A DNA stretch of 64,000 nt from Vibrio sinaloensis (GTDB taxonomy: Bacteria; Pseudomonadota; Gammaproteobacteria; Enterobacterales; Vibrionaceae): the NCBI RefSeq assembly GCF_000808535.1, contig NZ_JWLV01000045.1, positions 124,001 through 188,000 on the forward strand, in the 5' to 3' direction. The notes under the pieces were generated by a model. The model was given only the letters and a program-made list of their open reading frames with translations. It was not told where the DNA came from and did not search any database. The translations under genes were made by a program, and so were the position numbers. Positions 7,618 through 16,819 of the stretch are shown piece after piece (position 1 is the first letter of the stretch; every line of letters starts with the position of its first letter).

Positions 7618-8041
7618 GAAGTTTCCCACCAGTGTTTAAGTTGGTTTGAAAACAGGTTACCCGAAACAAAATAAGCAACCAAACACCCGCTGATTTTTTG
7701 TGATTCAAGAACCACAAATGTCACTATGTTTCAGACAAGATTCCAACAACCACGAAATGCAGACTTTCAGCGATCAAGTTGCTTTTGAGGAAACGAAACG
7801 TAAAGCTACAAGTTTAAAGCGAGAACAAAAGCCTCAATTAACTTGCCCTTTCCACACTTTGAGCCAGTAAAACTCACAACCAACCGACTATGAAAACCAA
7901 TGAGGCAACCCGCAAACCTTGGCATGTTTTACGGCAGAAGAGATTAAAGAATTTGAGTCGACAATGTTGAATTGCCGACTTAGAAAAACGAATGCTCAAA
8001 GAGAACTAAGAAGATGAGAACAAAGAACTTTCCTGCCCGTC
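7618..8041 (-). other. ORF-less cassette, family A copy 4
   Basis: 424 bp, nearly identical to copy 3 over most of its length and adjacent to it, suggesting tandem duplication or repeated capture. The palindrome and the shared 'ggcatgttttacgg' block are intact. No ribosome binding site or frame worth calling. Confidence 0.8.
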
Positions 8042-8167
8042 GCCTAACGCCCCGTTAAGGGGTGAGCAACGCAATACCGAAGTCGCCGCATACCATCTTA
8101 AACACTAAAACCAACGCATAGTAAAAATGCCACGCGTTGCGAATCCCTCTTGAACAGTTTGTTATGT
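8042..8167 (-). repeat. attC site 40 (type C)
   Basis: 126 bp between GCCTAAC and GTTATGT, with arm AACGCCCCGTTAAGG. It belongs to the cassette at 8169-8588. Confidence 0.9.
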
Positions 8168-8168
8168 G

Positions 8169-8588
8169 CTAAACGACTGAACGCCATGATTTAGTGAGCT
8201 TTTCTAGCCGCATACCTTCAATCTTACCTAGATTAGAAACATCTTTACTAAAAGATACACTAAATATTCGATGCCCAGTTGCATGTAAAGTTACCCCAAT
8301 TCTCTCATTTGAAATTGTTTTCAATTCCAGTTTAATTAATACACAATCATCAGTTTTGATTGGTAACAATTGATTTGGATTGACGACTTTACGCAAACAT
8401 TTCACTTTATAGAAATTAACAGTGCGACCGTCATATTCCCTTTGAATAAGGTTGTACTCTTTAAATTGCGCTGCAGCTATTCCCTTTAGGTTTTCAGGTA
8501 AATTCTCAATACACAATTTAATAGATTGCTCTTCAAATGGAGTTAGAACTGTACAACCTAAAATCATTTTTCGCAGTTTATTTAACAT
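8169..8588 (-). CDS. Cassette protein of unknown function
   Basis: 139 residues starting MLNKLRKMILGC at 8588, after AAGGAAGG. A longer in-frame reading to 8639 would translate the upstream attC and is rejected. The protein begins with a helical region (TPFEEQSIKLCIENLPENLKGI) followed by a strand-rich part (GRTVNFYKVKCLRK, DDCVLIKLELKTI, RIGVTLHATGHRIFSVSFSK) ending in a basic tail. No domain recognised; no signal peptide or membrane segment. Confidence 0.75.
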   Translation of the reverse strand: MLNKLRKMILGCTVLTPFEEQSIKLCIENLPENLKGIAAAQFKEYNLIQREYDGRTVNFYKVKCLRKVVNPNQLLPIKTDDCVLIKLELKTISNERIGVTLHATGHRIFSVSFSKDVSNLGKIEGMRLEKLTKSWRSVV

Positions 8589-8601
8589 CGCCTTCCTTAG
8601 C

Positions 8602-8729
8602 ACATAACGCCGCGTTAAGTGGTGAACAACGCTAACCACTAAACCTAAACCATTGTACCTTAAACACTTAACCTGACTTGAACTGAAATCGCCAAGCGTT
8701 GTGAATCCGCCTTAAACGCCTTGTTATGA
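8602..8729 (-). repeat. attC site 39 (type G)
   Basis: 128 bp between ACATAAC and GTTATGA. It belongs to the GNAT cassette at 8740. Confidence 0.9.
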
Positions 8730-8739
8730 ACGTGGTTGA

Positions 8740-9186
8740 TTAGACCAGCATTCTATACAAAATGGAACTACCTGAGACATAGTCAATAGTTTTAACCTTG
8801 TGAAAGCCATTCCTTTCGTAAAACCTATGAGCATCGGTGTTAAAGGTCGGTGTCTCTAACTCAATATGGACACCAGATGAAACCTGTCTTACTAGATAAT
8901 CAAGAACCATCTTACCCAGCCCTTGATGCTGATAGTTTGGTTCAACATATAGCCGAATAAGCTGCAAGCACCCTTCGTCGACTGAATAGTAAAAACCACC
9001 CACTACTTCTTCCGCATCTTTAATAACAAAGTAAAAGTAGTTTTCAAGGCACGCTCTTTGATGCTCAGTACTATCGTAACCCGGTGGACCAGAACCACAT
9101 AATTGGCGATCATTCGAAAAAGCAGATATTTGGATCTCTACTAATCTTTCGACGTGATTTATAGATGCTTTCTCAATGGAATACAT
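8740..9186 (-). CDS. GNAT-family N-acetyltransferase (cassette)
   Basis: 148 residues with a standard GNAT fold. Motif A reads RLYVEPNYQHQGLGKMVLD at about 79-97, with the acetyl-CoA pyrophosphate loop Q-x-x-G-x-G. A C-terminal NTDAHRFYERNGFHKV motif B is also present. An AGGG ribosome binding site precedes the ATG. The substrate cannot be inferred; related cassette enzymes acetylate small molecules, antibiotics or proteins. It is one of four GNATs in this array. Confidence 0.85.
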   Translation of the reverse strand: MYSIEKASINHVERLVEIQISAFSNDRQLCGSGPPGYDSTEHQRACLENYFYFVIKDAEEVVGGFYYSVDEGCLQLIRLYVEPNYQHQGLGKMVLDYLVRQVSSGVHIELETPTFNTDAHRFYERNGFHKVKTIDYVSGSSILYRMLV

Positions 9187-9202
9187 TGCTTAACCCTGTA
9201 GT

Positions 9203-9329
9203 TCATAACGCCGCGTTAAGTGGTGAGCAACGCTACCACCTTACCTAAACCATTGTGCCGTAAACACGAAAGCCGAATCAAACCGAAAATGCCGAGCGTT
9301 GGGAATCCGTCTTAAACGCTTTGTTAAAT
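9203..9329 (-). repeat. attC site 38 (type G)
   Basis: 127 bp between TCATAAC and GTTAAAT. It belongs to the cassette at 9324-9884 and supplies its stop codon. Confidence 0.9.
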
Positions 9330-9884
9330 TTCAGACATGTGGCTAGTTCCGTTACCCATACGCCCATTATTTAGGGTCACATGACCACTCCCATCATTAA
9401 ACGCGTAAAACGTTGAGTACTTAGCCAAGATACTATCCAAAGACTCTAACTCTGTAGGATCACTAGGTTCAATTACCCAAATAGAAGCTGTTACATACGC
9501 AGGATTCGTTCTATTTATCGTACAGCAATAAGTATAGTCAGCTAAGTTTTCAATTAATGGTCGTAAACCACCTATGCGTATCGGGCGGTTTGCTAACTGT
9601 GCTTCCAGAGCAATAACCATAGCCATTTTTGAATAGTCTAAGTCGTCAATATCAAGCTCGTCTGAATTGCTGTAACTGACTTCATACTGCCCCTCAGGAA
9701 AATTAGATGAGGCTTGCTCCATTACATGCGACAAAGCTTTTGGAGTAGGAAATTGAAATTCAATGCTTTGAACTGAATTAACAAGCGCAATTGAAGCTAA
9801 AACTACCCCAGTAGTTTTCTTTGCCCACTTTTTAAGCTGATCTTTTGATTCAAATATTTTTGTCTTCAATTTAGTGACTCCCAT
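9324..9884 (-). CDS. Cassette protein with one N-terminal membrane segment
   Basis: 186 residues from the ATG at 9884; an upstream in-frame TTG two codons earlier is possible. A basic start (KLKTKIFESKDQLKKWAKKT) leads into a hydrophobic segment at about 27-42 (GVVLASIALVNSVQSIEF), so it may be membrane anchored or exported. The rest is soluble with a YEVSYSNSDELDIDDLDYS stretch. No clear ribosome binding site. The stop is the attC TAA. Function unknown. Confidence 0.7.
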   Translation of the reverse strand: MGVTKLKTKIFESKDQLKKWAKKTTGVVLASIALVNSVQSIEFQFPTPKALSHVMEQASSNFPEGQYEVSYSNSDELDIDDLDYSKMAMVIALEAQLANRPIRIGGLRPLIENLADYTYCCTINRTNPAYVTASIWVIEPSDPTELESLDSILAKYSTFYAFNDGSGHVTLNNGRMGNGTSHMSEI

Positions 9885-9895
9885 AGCCAAGTGAA

Positions 9896-10022
9896 ATTTA
9901 ACGCCGCGTTAAGTAGTGAGCAACGCTACCACCTAACCTAAACCATTGCACTGTAAACACCAAAACTGCCTTGAACTAAAAATGCCAAGCGTTGGGAATC
10001 TGTCTTAAACGCTTTGTTATGC
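9896..10022 (-). repeat. attC site 37 (type G)
   Basis: 127 bp between ATTTAAC and GTTATGC. It belongs to the cassette at 10017-10477 and supplies its stop codon. Confidence 0.9.
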
Positions 10023-10477
10023 ATATTCCCACTTATCACCTAGAAAATCGCCCTTGGCATTCCACGCAAGGAAATTACTTTGTAATTTAGAGAACTCATT
10101 AAACAAACCGCCCAGCCGATTCAGATCTCTAGGTTCCAGTTGTATACAAAACTCTGATATGTGTTTGTAGGGTAGAGGAGAATTATTGCAGAACCTAATT
10201 TGAAGAGCACATTGCCCTCGTGGGCTCACCATAAATGCCCTCAGACGAAAATAATGCGCAAAGTTATCCTCTTCCCTTTCCGAACCTATTTCATACAGAA
10301 AAACGTCTTTTGGATGACTAGGGAAAACCTCTAGACCTTTCGCGATTTTCAGTAGGTCAGAGGCATTATTATATAGTTCAAACCTTGTACTCTGCATACC
10401 ATTTGAAACGTCCCATAAGAGTTGCAGATGATATGGCTCTTCATAAGGAATTCTTTCTATTTTTACGCAATATTCCA
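10017..10477 (-). CDS. Cassette protein of unknown function
   Basis: 153 residues starting MEYCVKIERIPY at 10477, chosen because AAGG stands ten bases upstream and earlier in-frame starts fall inside the attC. It is strand-rich and aromatic (HLQLLWDVSNGMQSTRFELY, FRLRAFMVSPRGQCALQIRF), suggesting a compact beta protein similar in feel to phage-like or immunity proteins. No motif identified. The TAA stop lies within the attC core. Confidence 0.7.
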
Positions 10478-10492
10478 TTTTTAACCTTATAT

Positions 10493-10620
10493 GCATAACG
10501 CCCAATTAAGGGGTGAACAACGCTTCCACCTAACCTAAAACATTGTGCCATAAACACTAAATTTGAAGTAGAAGCCAAAATGCCGAGCGTTGTGAATCCC
10601 TCTTAAATTGCTTGTTATGT
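10493..10620 (-). repeat. attC site 36 (type N)
   Basis: 128 bp between GCATAAC and GTTATGT. It belongs to the family B ORF-less cassette at 10621. Confidence 0.9.
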
Positions 10621-11074
10621 TTTACCACAAGTTACTGACTTAATTGAGAAAGAACTACTATTTCTCACTGGTTTTCTGAGCTAAACCACAAGGCAAGAAC
10701 CAACTTGGCCACCAAAGGCGATTAACCTAAAACCAGTAATTCCACTTCCCTGCCCAATGAGGCAACCCGACTAAAAAGCAACAAGCGCCCTTTCTTTCCA
10801 ACCAAAGCGCAAAACAGTGCTGAATTGCCGAGGCAACTGCCAAGCTAAAACGCTAATTGGCAAAGAACCTAAAAGCGACTTTGAGCCAGTTAAACCTCAA
10901 GCCAACCGCCACGACCTGACAATGAAGCAACCCACGAACATTGGCATGTTTTACGGGCTGAGAGATTCAAGAACTTAGACCGACAATGCGGATTTGCTGA
11001 GTCTACTAGGGACGAATTGCTTAAGGGACAAAGAACTAGAGCCTAAGACGTTTAAACCTTTGAAATACAAGTAA
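10621..11074 (-). other. ORF-less cassette, family B copy 2
   Basis: 454 bp, exactly the length of copies 3, 4 and 5. Hallmarks are 'gagaaagaact' near the left end, 'ccaatgaggcaacccgac', 'gaattgccgaggcaactgcc', 'ccgccacgacctgacaatga', the family A/B shared block 'aacattggcatgttttacgg', and 'gctgagtctactagggacga' near the right end. No preserved frame with a ribosome binding site. Confidence 0.8.
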
Positions 11075-11200
11075 ACATAACGCCCTGTTAAGGTGTGAGC
11101 AACGCAATACCGAAGCTTCCGCATACCACCTTAACCACTAAAACCACCGCATAGTAAAAATGCCACGCGTTGCGAATCACTCTTAAACAGTTTGTTATGT
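11075..11200 (-). repeat. attC site 35 (type C)
   Basis: 126 bp between ACATAAC and GTTATGT. It belongs to the cassette at 11195-11863 and supplies its stop codon. Confidence 0.9.
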
Positions 11201-11863
11201 GTAATTTTTTCCCTTGAGTACTAACCTTACAATCTCACCGATAGAAGTGATGTACAGGCTCGCACCTCCACTCGTTTCGTATTTCTCACAGTCATCGTAA
11301 CAATCGCTATCTTTAACTACCACAGGTTCAAAATACACATCGACTAAGCCAGTGTTAATAAATGTATTTTCAGAATTAAAATCAATCGGTTCTGACGACT
11401 CACTAGCAAACTCTAAAAAATCACCAATAAACATACTATCGATAATTCGACTAATTTTTAAAAATTGATTGTATGTAATTTCTCCAACAAGAAACTCAGA
11501 GAAGAATATTGCTATGATTTTACTCGTATAGTGGTCTTCTGCTTTCTCTATGATATAGATAAGCTTCTCTCCAACTTTTACTTTGTAGTCATCCGAGTTA
11601 TCAATTGAATCGATCATACTTCGGCGCTGTTCTACCGGAATATCAGACAACTCAGAAAGGAATGATATAAGCTTTTTCGTAAACAGAGCATCACGCACGC
11701 TACTAACCGCATTAATACCACCTACAAGACTAGAAAGAATCGGTATGTCTCTTAGTACTCCGTTATCTAAAATTGCATCTATACCAACTTCACCAAGATT
11801 TACAGCTAAATTGCTCAGATCATCTTTTTTAAGAGATTCTTCTAACGACTTTGAAAGCTTCAT
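11195..11863 (-). CDS. Cassette protein of unknown function (222 aa)
   Basis: 222 residues starting MKLSKSLEESLK at 11863; the nine-codon upstream extension reaches into the attC and is rejected. It is helical, with a central mildly hydrophobic stretch (DIPILSSLVGGINAVSSVRDALF) and a later KIIAIFFSEFLVGEI segment. It resembles the helical, weakly membrane-seeking proteins found in some phage-defence or toxin loci, but I can name no family. The tail is acidic then strand-like (GASLYITSIGEIVRLVLKG). The TAA comes from attC. Confidence 0.7.
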   Translation of the reverse strand: MKLSKSLEESLKKDDLSNLAVNLGEVGIDAILDNGVLRDIPILSSLVGGINAVSSVRDALFTKKLISFLSELSDIPVEQRRSMIDSIDNSDDYKVKVGEKLIYIIEKAEDHYTSKIIAIFFSEFLVGEITYNQFLKISRIIDSMFIGDFLEFASESSEPIDFNSENTFINTGLVDVYFEPVVVKDSDCYDDCEKYETSGGASLYITSIGEIVRLVLKGKNYT

Positions 11864-11886
11864 TTTTCTCTGTTTCCAATGATTAC

Positions 11887-12014
11887 ACATAACGCCGCGT
11901 TAAGTGGTGAACAACGCCAACCACCAAACCTAAACCATTGTACCTTAAACACTTAACCTGACTAGAACTGAAATCGCTAAGCGTTGTGAATCCGTCTTGA
12001 ACGCCTTGTTAGGC
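11887..12014 (-). repeat. attC site 34 (type G)
   Basis: 128 bp between ACATAAC and GTTAGGC. It belongs to the family A cassette at 12015. Confidence 0.9.
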
Positions 12015-12438
12015 GAAGTTTCACACCAGTGTTTAAGTTGTTTTGAAAGCAGATTACCCGAAACAAAATAAGCAACCAAACACCCACTGATTTTTTGTGA
12101 TTCAAGAACCACAAAACTCACTATGTTTCAGCCAAAATTCCAACGGCCACGAAATGCGAGTTTGCAGCGACTACGTAGTTTTTGAACCTGAGAAACCCAA
12201 AGCTGCAAACTTAAAGCGAGAACGAAAACCTCGATTAACTTGCCCTTGCCACACTTTGAGCCAGTTAAACCCACCGCCATACAACACTGAAAACCAATGA
12301 GGCAACCCACGAATTTTGGCATGTTTTACGGCTGGAGAGATTCAAGAATTTGAGCCGACAATTCCAAGTTGCCGACTTAGAAAAACGAATGCTCAAAGAG
12401 AACTGAGAAGATGAGAGCAAAGAACTTTCCTGCCCGTC
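12015..12438 (-). other. ORF-less cassette, family A copy 5
   Basis: 424 bp, very close to copy 2 (only scattered substitutions), with the 24-bp palindrome at 12093-12116. Frames on both strands (12097-12300 plus, 12128-12322 minus) are open here, but the plus frame is interrupted by a stop in copy 2 and the minus frame is shorter in copies 3, 4 and 6. Confidence 0.8.
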
Positions 12439-12566
12439 GCCTAACGCCGCGTTAAGTGGTGAACAACGCTAACCACTAAACTTAAGCCATTTTACCTTAA
12501 ACACTAAATTCAACTTGAACTGAAATCGCCAAGCGTTGTGAATCCGCCTTAAACGCCTTGTTAGGC
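12439..12566 (-). repeat. attC site 33 (type G)
   Basis: 128 bp between GCCTAAC and GTTAGGC. It belongs to the family A cassette at 12567. Confidence 0.9.
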
Positions 12567-12989
12567 GAAGTTTCTCACCCGTGTTTAAGTGGCTTGAAAG
12601 CAGATTACCTGAAACACTATAGCCAACAAAATGCACACGTACTTTTTGCGATTCAAGAATCACAAAACTCACTATGTTTCAGCCAAGATTCCAACAACCA
12701 CGAAATACGAATTTGCAGCGACTAAGTAGCTTTTGAACCTGATAAACTAATAGCTACGAGCTAATAACAAAAACGAAAGCTACAATTGACTTGCCCTGTC
12801 CACACTTTAAGCCAGTGAAACTCACCGCCAACCTACACTGAAAACCAATGAGGCAACCCGCAAACCTTGGCATGTTTTACGGCTGGAGAGGTTCAAGGAT
12901 TTGAGCCGACAATACCAAATTGCCGACTTAAAACGACGAATAGCTAGAGAGATATAAGAAGATGAGAACAAAGAACTTTTCTGCCCGTC
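12567..12989 (-). other. ORF-less cassette, family A copy 6
   Basis: 423 bp. Its palindrome (12644-12667) differs from the common form at two paired columns: GTG becomes GCG on the left and ACC becomes ATC on the right. On the minus-strand RNA both versions remain fully paired through one G-U wobble. The shared 'ttggcatgttttacggctgg' block is intact. Confidence 0.8.
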
Positions 12990-13115
12990 GCCTAACGCCC
13001 TGTTAAGGTGTGAGCAACGCAATGCCGAAGCTTCCGCATACCACCTTAAACACTAAACGCAACGCATAGTGAAAATGCCACGCGTTGCGAATCACTCTTA
13101 AACAGTTTGTTAGCA
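12990..13115 (-). repeat. attC site 32 (type C)
   Basis: 126 bp between GCCTAAC and GTTAGCA. It belongs to the DUF3592-like cassette. Confidence 0.9.
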
Positions 13116-13137
13116 CAAAAGTTCACCACCTAACTAT

Positions 13138-13650
13138 TCATTCCTTTTTTCGTCTTGAAAACACAAATGCAGCGATAAACATACTGACGATGGTAAGTGT
13201 AAAAACACCCCCAAATATATACACGTTCGAAGTGTAACTATCGCACATTCTTTCTACAACAGACTCACTAGGCTTTGCTGGATTCACGAATATTTTTATC
13301 TCTTTCCCTTTCTGCTTACTATATACGAGCCTTTTGGCTGCATCGTGTAGCTTACCGTTATCATATGATTTCACCCATGAGTAACGATTACTTACATATA
13401 TCTTACCGTCATAGTTATATTCATATGAAACCTTAGGACCATAGGAAATTTTCCGGCGACGATTCGTATCTTCATATTTCAAAGATTCGACTTCTGCGCT
13501 AATTATCTTTGCAGGAATCACATTCCAGTTCTGAGAAACATAACAACCAAATCCGATCTTTATCGGCGTTCCAACAGCGACATACACGAGAAGCAAAAAC
13601 ATTGGCGAGAATAGTAGTATCAATAGAATACGTAGGTACTTTTTTAACAT
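13138..13650 (-). CDS. DUF3592-like membrane protein (cassette)
   Basis: 170 residues. An N-terminal transmembrane segment lies at about 7-27 (RILLILLFSPMFLLLVYVAVG) and a second at about 144-163 (IFGGVFTLTIVSMFIAAFVF), framing an extracytoplasmic domain with the DUF3592 pattern: W..IPAKIISAEV, VSYEYNYDGKIYVSNRY, then KGKEIKIFVNPAKPSESVVE. A basic RRKKE tail is cytoplasmic. The family fit is good; members have no established activity. About 95 bp of apparently empty sequence separates the start from the next attC. Confidence 0.75.
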   Translation of the reverse strand: MLKKYLRILLILLFSPMFLLLVYVAVGTPIKIGFGCYVSQNWNVIPAKIISAEVESLKYEDTNRRRKISYGPKVSYEYNYDGKIYVSNRYSWVKSYDNGKLHDAAKRLVYSKQKGKEIKIFVNPAKPSESVVERMCDSYTSNVYIFGGVFTLTIVSMFIAAFVFSRRKKE

Positions 13651-13744
13651 CCGTTCATTTAACGTCTAGAAAACTGACTTTTATATTAACCTGAAGCCAA
13701 AATTCGTACTCACCTAATTGCACCACTGTCGTCGCAAAATTTTG

Positions 13745-13870
13745 TGCTAACGCCCTGTTAAGGGGTGAGCAACGCAATACCAAAGCTTCCGCATACCACC
13801 TTAACCACTGAAACTAACGCATAGTAAAAATGCCAAGCGTTGCGAATCCCTCTTAAACAGTTTGTTAGTT
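13745..13870 (-). repeat. attC site 31 (type C)
   Basis: 126 bp between TGCTAAC and GTTAGTT. It belongs to the unique ORF-less cassette at 13871. Confidence 0.9.
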
Positions 13871-14355
13871 TTTAAACCCAATGGATTGATTTTACGTTAT
13901 TTTAAACTTTGCAAACAACAAACTTTATGTGCTTTGATGCACTTAAGTCAGGCGTAGTCTCAAAGCGGCTAGTCAATGAAACCACTTGGAACAAACAACG
14001 CCGCAGAAAACGAGCTAACAACACCAAAAAGCGCTTTTGGAAAACCAATCTCACAATGCGGACTGTCAACAAAGCCACTGAAACCACGTGAACTTACCAC
14101 ACCAGAGAAAACGTCATTTCAGCGAGTAAATCGGCTTTTGTACCAACAAACTTAACGAGCAGAGTTTCAGCAAAAAAAGTACGACTCAATTAACCCAAAA
14201 GTCGTCGCACCAAAGAACAAATCAACCGTTGAAACGATGCCAATTTTGGATTTTCACCACGCTAATCAACACTGAAATTGAACGCCGATACGACAATTTC
14301 AACTTTGAGCTTTTACTACTAAACCTTGCGATATAGCTGCGTTTTTCCTCTTGCA
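13871..14355 (-). other. ORF-less cassette, unique sequence (family C)
   Basis: 485 bp with no gene I can support. Opposed 60-61 codon frames near 13902-14091 lack ribosome binding sites. It shares only vague composition with families A and B ('aaacttaacgagcag', 'tcaattaaccc', 'gatgccaatttt'), so it may be a distant relative or an unrelated non-coding cassette. Confidence 0.6.
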
Positions 14356-14483
14356 AACTAACGCCGCGTTAAGTGGTGAACAACGCCAACCACCAAACCT
14401 AAACCATTCTACCTTAAACACTTAAGCTAACTTGAACTGAAATCGCCAAGCGTTGTGAATCCGTCTTAAACGCCTTGTTAGCC
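14356..14483 (-). repeat. attC site 30 (type G)
   Basis: 128 bp between AACTAAC and GTTAGCC. It belongs to the cold-shock/DUF1294 cassette. Confidence 0.9.
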
Positions 14484-14509
14484 CACATTAATTCACGAGT
14501 GTTTATTGA

Positions 14510-15097
14510 CTAAAACGCCCCTAAAACACTCTGGATTAAACGCCGCCCTGATTCACTCAACAACCAGACAAAACCACCAATGTTGATAAAAATTGTAACC
14601 CAAAGGATGAACTTAAAAGGTTGCTTCCTTGATTTGTGTCGTAATTGAAACTGAGCTAATAATGCTCCCGGCCAACCACCGACCAAAGACAGCATATGCA
14701 ATGTACTTTCTGACGTTCTCCAACTACCATCCTGTGCCGCTTGCTTATCCCAAGCAAACATAAAGTATGTAAATATGCTCAAAAACAAATATAAAGGAAT
14801 TAGGAGTATTTCACCGTTAAAAACTGTTATCGATGCTGTTGCCGCAACCAAGAAGCTAAAACCAAATAGCACTGTATAAGGGAACCCGTTTACACCTTGC
14901 ACTACTACATTTTCTGCATTGAAGCGTCCCTTTTTATCTTCTGCGACATCAAAAGTAACGCTATCTTTTACTTTAGGGCGATAGCCTCGATTTGTTATAG
15001 ATGAAATATGAACAAATACCTTCAGCTTCCCATCAACAGACGAAATAAACCCATAGCCTTTAGCATCGTTCCATTCTACTATTTGACCTTTCATCAT
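14510..15097 (-). CDS. Cold-shock domain plus DUF1294 membrane protein (cassette)
   Basis: 195 residues. Residues 1-68 form a cold-shock (OB-fold) domain: KGQIVEWNDAKGYGFISS with the RNP1-like GYGFI and RNP2-like VFVHISSI motifs. The C-terminal half is DUF1294, with transmembrane segments around 73-93, 95-115 and 165-185 and the family motif AWDKQAAQDGSWRTSESTLH...GGWPGALLAQ..RHKSRKQPF. The architecture is a known one in proteobacteria, including chromosomal integrons. It may couple nucleic-acid binding to the membrane; the role is unknown. GAAGG precedes the first ATG. Confidence 0.88.
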   Translation of the reverse strand: MMKGQIVEWNDAKGYGFISSVDGKLKVFVHISSITNRGYRPKVKDSVTFDVAEDKKGRFNAENVVVQGVNGFPYTVLFGFSFLVAATASITVFNGEILLIPLYLFLSIFTYFMFAWDKQAAQDGSWRTSESTLHMLSLVGGWPGALLAQFQLRHKSRKQPFKFILWVTIFINIGGFVWLLSESGRRLIQSVLGAF

Positions 15098-15124
15098 AAT
15101 CCTTCGCTAGTTCTGACGCCTGTG

Positions 15125-15252
15125 GGCTAACGCCGCGTTAAGTGGTGAGCAACGCTAACCACCAAGCCTAAACCATTGTACCTTAAACACTTAAGCTAAA
15201 TTGAAGCAAAACCGCAAAGCGTTGTGAATCCGCCTTAAACGCCTTGTTATGT
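15125..15252 (-). repeat. attC site 29 (type G)
   Basis: 128 bp between GGCTAAC and GTTATGT. It belongs to the GNAT cassette at 15247 and supplies its stop codon. Confidence 0.9.
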
Positions 15253-15693
15253 GCGCACTAAAGACATTGGCACGAACCGAATTCCGTTGAACTCTGCTTC
15301 TTCACCTGTTGCTACGAAACCATTACGATTGTAAAAGCCAACCGCATTCACTGATGAGCGTAGGCTAACTTCACGAGCGTCTGTCTGATTAAGCAAATGA
15401 TTCAATAAAGTACGACCTAAACCTGACCCCTGCTGTGAATTTGCAACAAACAAATGGGTTAGATAATTTCCACCACGCAAAGCGGCAAAACCTAGAACTT
15501 CCCCACCCGATACCGCCTTAATTGATGAAAACTTCTCATCATCAAGAGTCGACGCTAGATCTGGTAATACTCTATCCTTATATTCTTGCTTTCCTTGTTC
15601 ATTAAGCAATGGAAGCACATCTTTGGCAGAGACCTCTGAAACAAGCCTTGTTACTGCGTCTATATCCGTTTTTAGAACCTTCTGAATTTCCAT
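15247..15693 (-). CDS. GNAT-family N-acetyltransferase (cassette)
   Basis: 148 residues from MEIQKVLKTD at 15693, directly after a strong GGAGG; the longer frame to 15747 translates attC and is discarded. GNAT motif A reads HLFVANSQQGSGLGRTLLNHL, with the Q-x-x-G-x-G-type loop written as Q-G-S-G-L-G, and motif B reads NAVGFYNRNGFV. The substrate is unknown. It is unrelated in detail to the other three cassette GNATs, so these are separate captures. Confidence 0.85.
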   Translation of the reverse strand: MEIQKVLKTDIDAVTRLVSEVSAKDVLPLLNEQGKQEYKDRVLPDLASTLDDEKFSSIKAVSGGEVLGFAALRGGNYLTHLFVANSQQGSGLGRTLLNHLLNQTDAREVSLRSSVNAVGFYNRNGFVATGEEAEFNGIRFVPMSLVRT

Positions 15694-15706
15694 ATTTCCT
15701 CCGAGC

Positions 15707-15834
15707 ACATAACGCCGCGTTAAGTGGTGAACAACGCCAACCACCAAGCCTAAACCATTGTACCTTAAACACTAAATTCAACTTGAACTGAAATCGCCAA
15801 GCGTTGTGAATCCGCCTTAAACGCCTTGTTAGGC
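15707..15834 (-). repeat. attC site 28 (type G)
   Basis: 128 bp between ACATAAC and GTTAGGC. It belongs to the family A cassette at 15835. Confidence 0.9.
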
Positions 15835-16258
15835 GAAGTTTCCCACCAGTGTTTAAGTTCTTTTGAAAGCAGGTTACCCGAAACCAAATAAGCAACCAAA
15901 CACCTACTGAATTTTTGTGATTCAAGAACCACAAATGTCACTATGTTTCAGCCAAGACTCCAACAACCACGAAATACAGACCTTTAGCAACAAAGTAGGT
16001 TTTGAGCCCGAAAAACCCAAAGCTGCAAACTAACAGTAAATTCGAAAGCTTCAATTGACTTGCCCTTGCCACATTTTGAGCCAGTGAAACTCGCCACCCA
16101 CCTGCACCAAAAACCAATGAGACAACCCACGAACGTTGGCATGTTTTACGGTTGGAGATATTCAAGAATTTAAGCCGACAGTGCTAAGTTGCCGACATAG
16201 AAAAGCGAAAGGCCAAAGAGGAATAAGAAGATGAGAACAAAGAACTTTTCTGCCCGTC
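15835..16258 (-). other. ORF-less cassette, family A copy 7
   Basis: 424 bp. It has the palindrome core 'tttgtgattcaagaacc' and the shared 'acgttggcatgttttacggt' block. Somewhat more diverged than copies 2-5, yet the length is unchanged. Confidence 0.8.
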
Positions 16259-16384
16259 GCCTAACGCCCTGTTAAGGTGTGAGCAACGCAATACCGAAGC
16301 TACCGCATACCACCTTAAACACTAAAACCAACGCATAGTAAAAATGCCACGCGTTGCGAATCACTCTTAAACAGTTTGTTAAAT
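16259..16384 (-). repeat. attC site 27 (type C)
   Basis: 126 bp between GCCTAAC and GTTAAAT. It belongs to the secreted-protein cassette. The minus frame through it reads NCLRVIRNAWHFYYALVLVF, a DUF3265-like translation of the repeat. Confidence 0.9.
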
Positions 16385-16809
16385 TACTTTCTTTTCGTAC
16401 ACTGATAATTTGAAAAATTACCATATGTACTAGCAAATGGTTTAAAGCTAACAACACGACTAGAGTAATCAAATTCCAATTCGTCTGTCATTGTACTGTG
16501 TTTTATTTGATTGATAGCCTTTAGACCACTTTCAAATAACGTTACACGTTTTTCATCGTTGTTATCTTTCAGAGAGAAATAATACTTATCTAGTGCATTG
16601 TAGTAGACCACATGATCTGGCTGTAAACTTAACACTGAGACAACGTCTTTGTTAGACAGGGAAACGCAATCCCAAACACCAATAGCTACATTTGAGTACA
16701 CTTGAAACTCTTTGAAACCTTTAAGTAGCTCTTCGTACTTTTTGGAGTCACCACATAATGCAAACAATGGGAAGGTTGCCAACAATATAAAAATTAGTTT
16801 CTTCATCAC
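16384..16809 (-). CDS. Predicted exported protein (cassette)
   Basis: 141 residues. A short Sec signal peptide is evident: MMKK, then the hydrophobic core LIFILLATFPLFAL, with probable cleavage near C19-G20-D21. The Cys could suggest a lipoprotein, but the preceding residues (FAL) do not fit a lipobox well. The mature part has two cysteines (WDCVSLS and NYQCTKRK) that could form a disulphide in the periplasm. GAGG precedes the ATG pair. Function not recognised. Confidence 0.75.
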   Translation of the reverse strand: MMKKLIFILLATFPLFALCGDSKKYEELLKGFKEFQVYSNVAIGVWDCVSLSNKDVVSVLSLQPDHVVYYNALDKYYFSLKDNNDEKRVTLFESGLKAINQIKHSTMTDELEFDYSSRVVSFKPFASTYGNFSNYQCTKRK

Positions 16810-16819
16810 TGCCTCAGTA

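Noticed and set aside
12097..12300. 67-codon plus-strand frame in family A copy 5
   Set aside because: The same frame is interrupted by a stop in the near-identical copy 2.
15602..15934. 110-codon minus frame across attC site 28
   Set aside because: It is mainly attC translation (RRIHNAWRF...) followed by the opposite phase of the GNAT gene.
16272..16472. DUF3265-like frame across attC site 27
   Set aside because: Translation of the attC repeat overlapping the exported-protein gene; treated as a property of attC and not as a gene.
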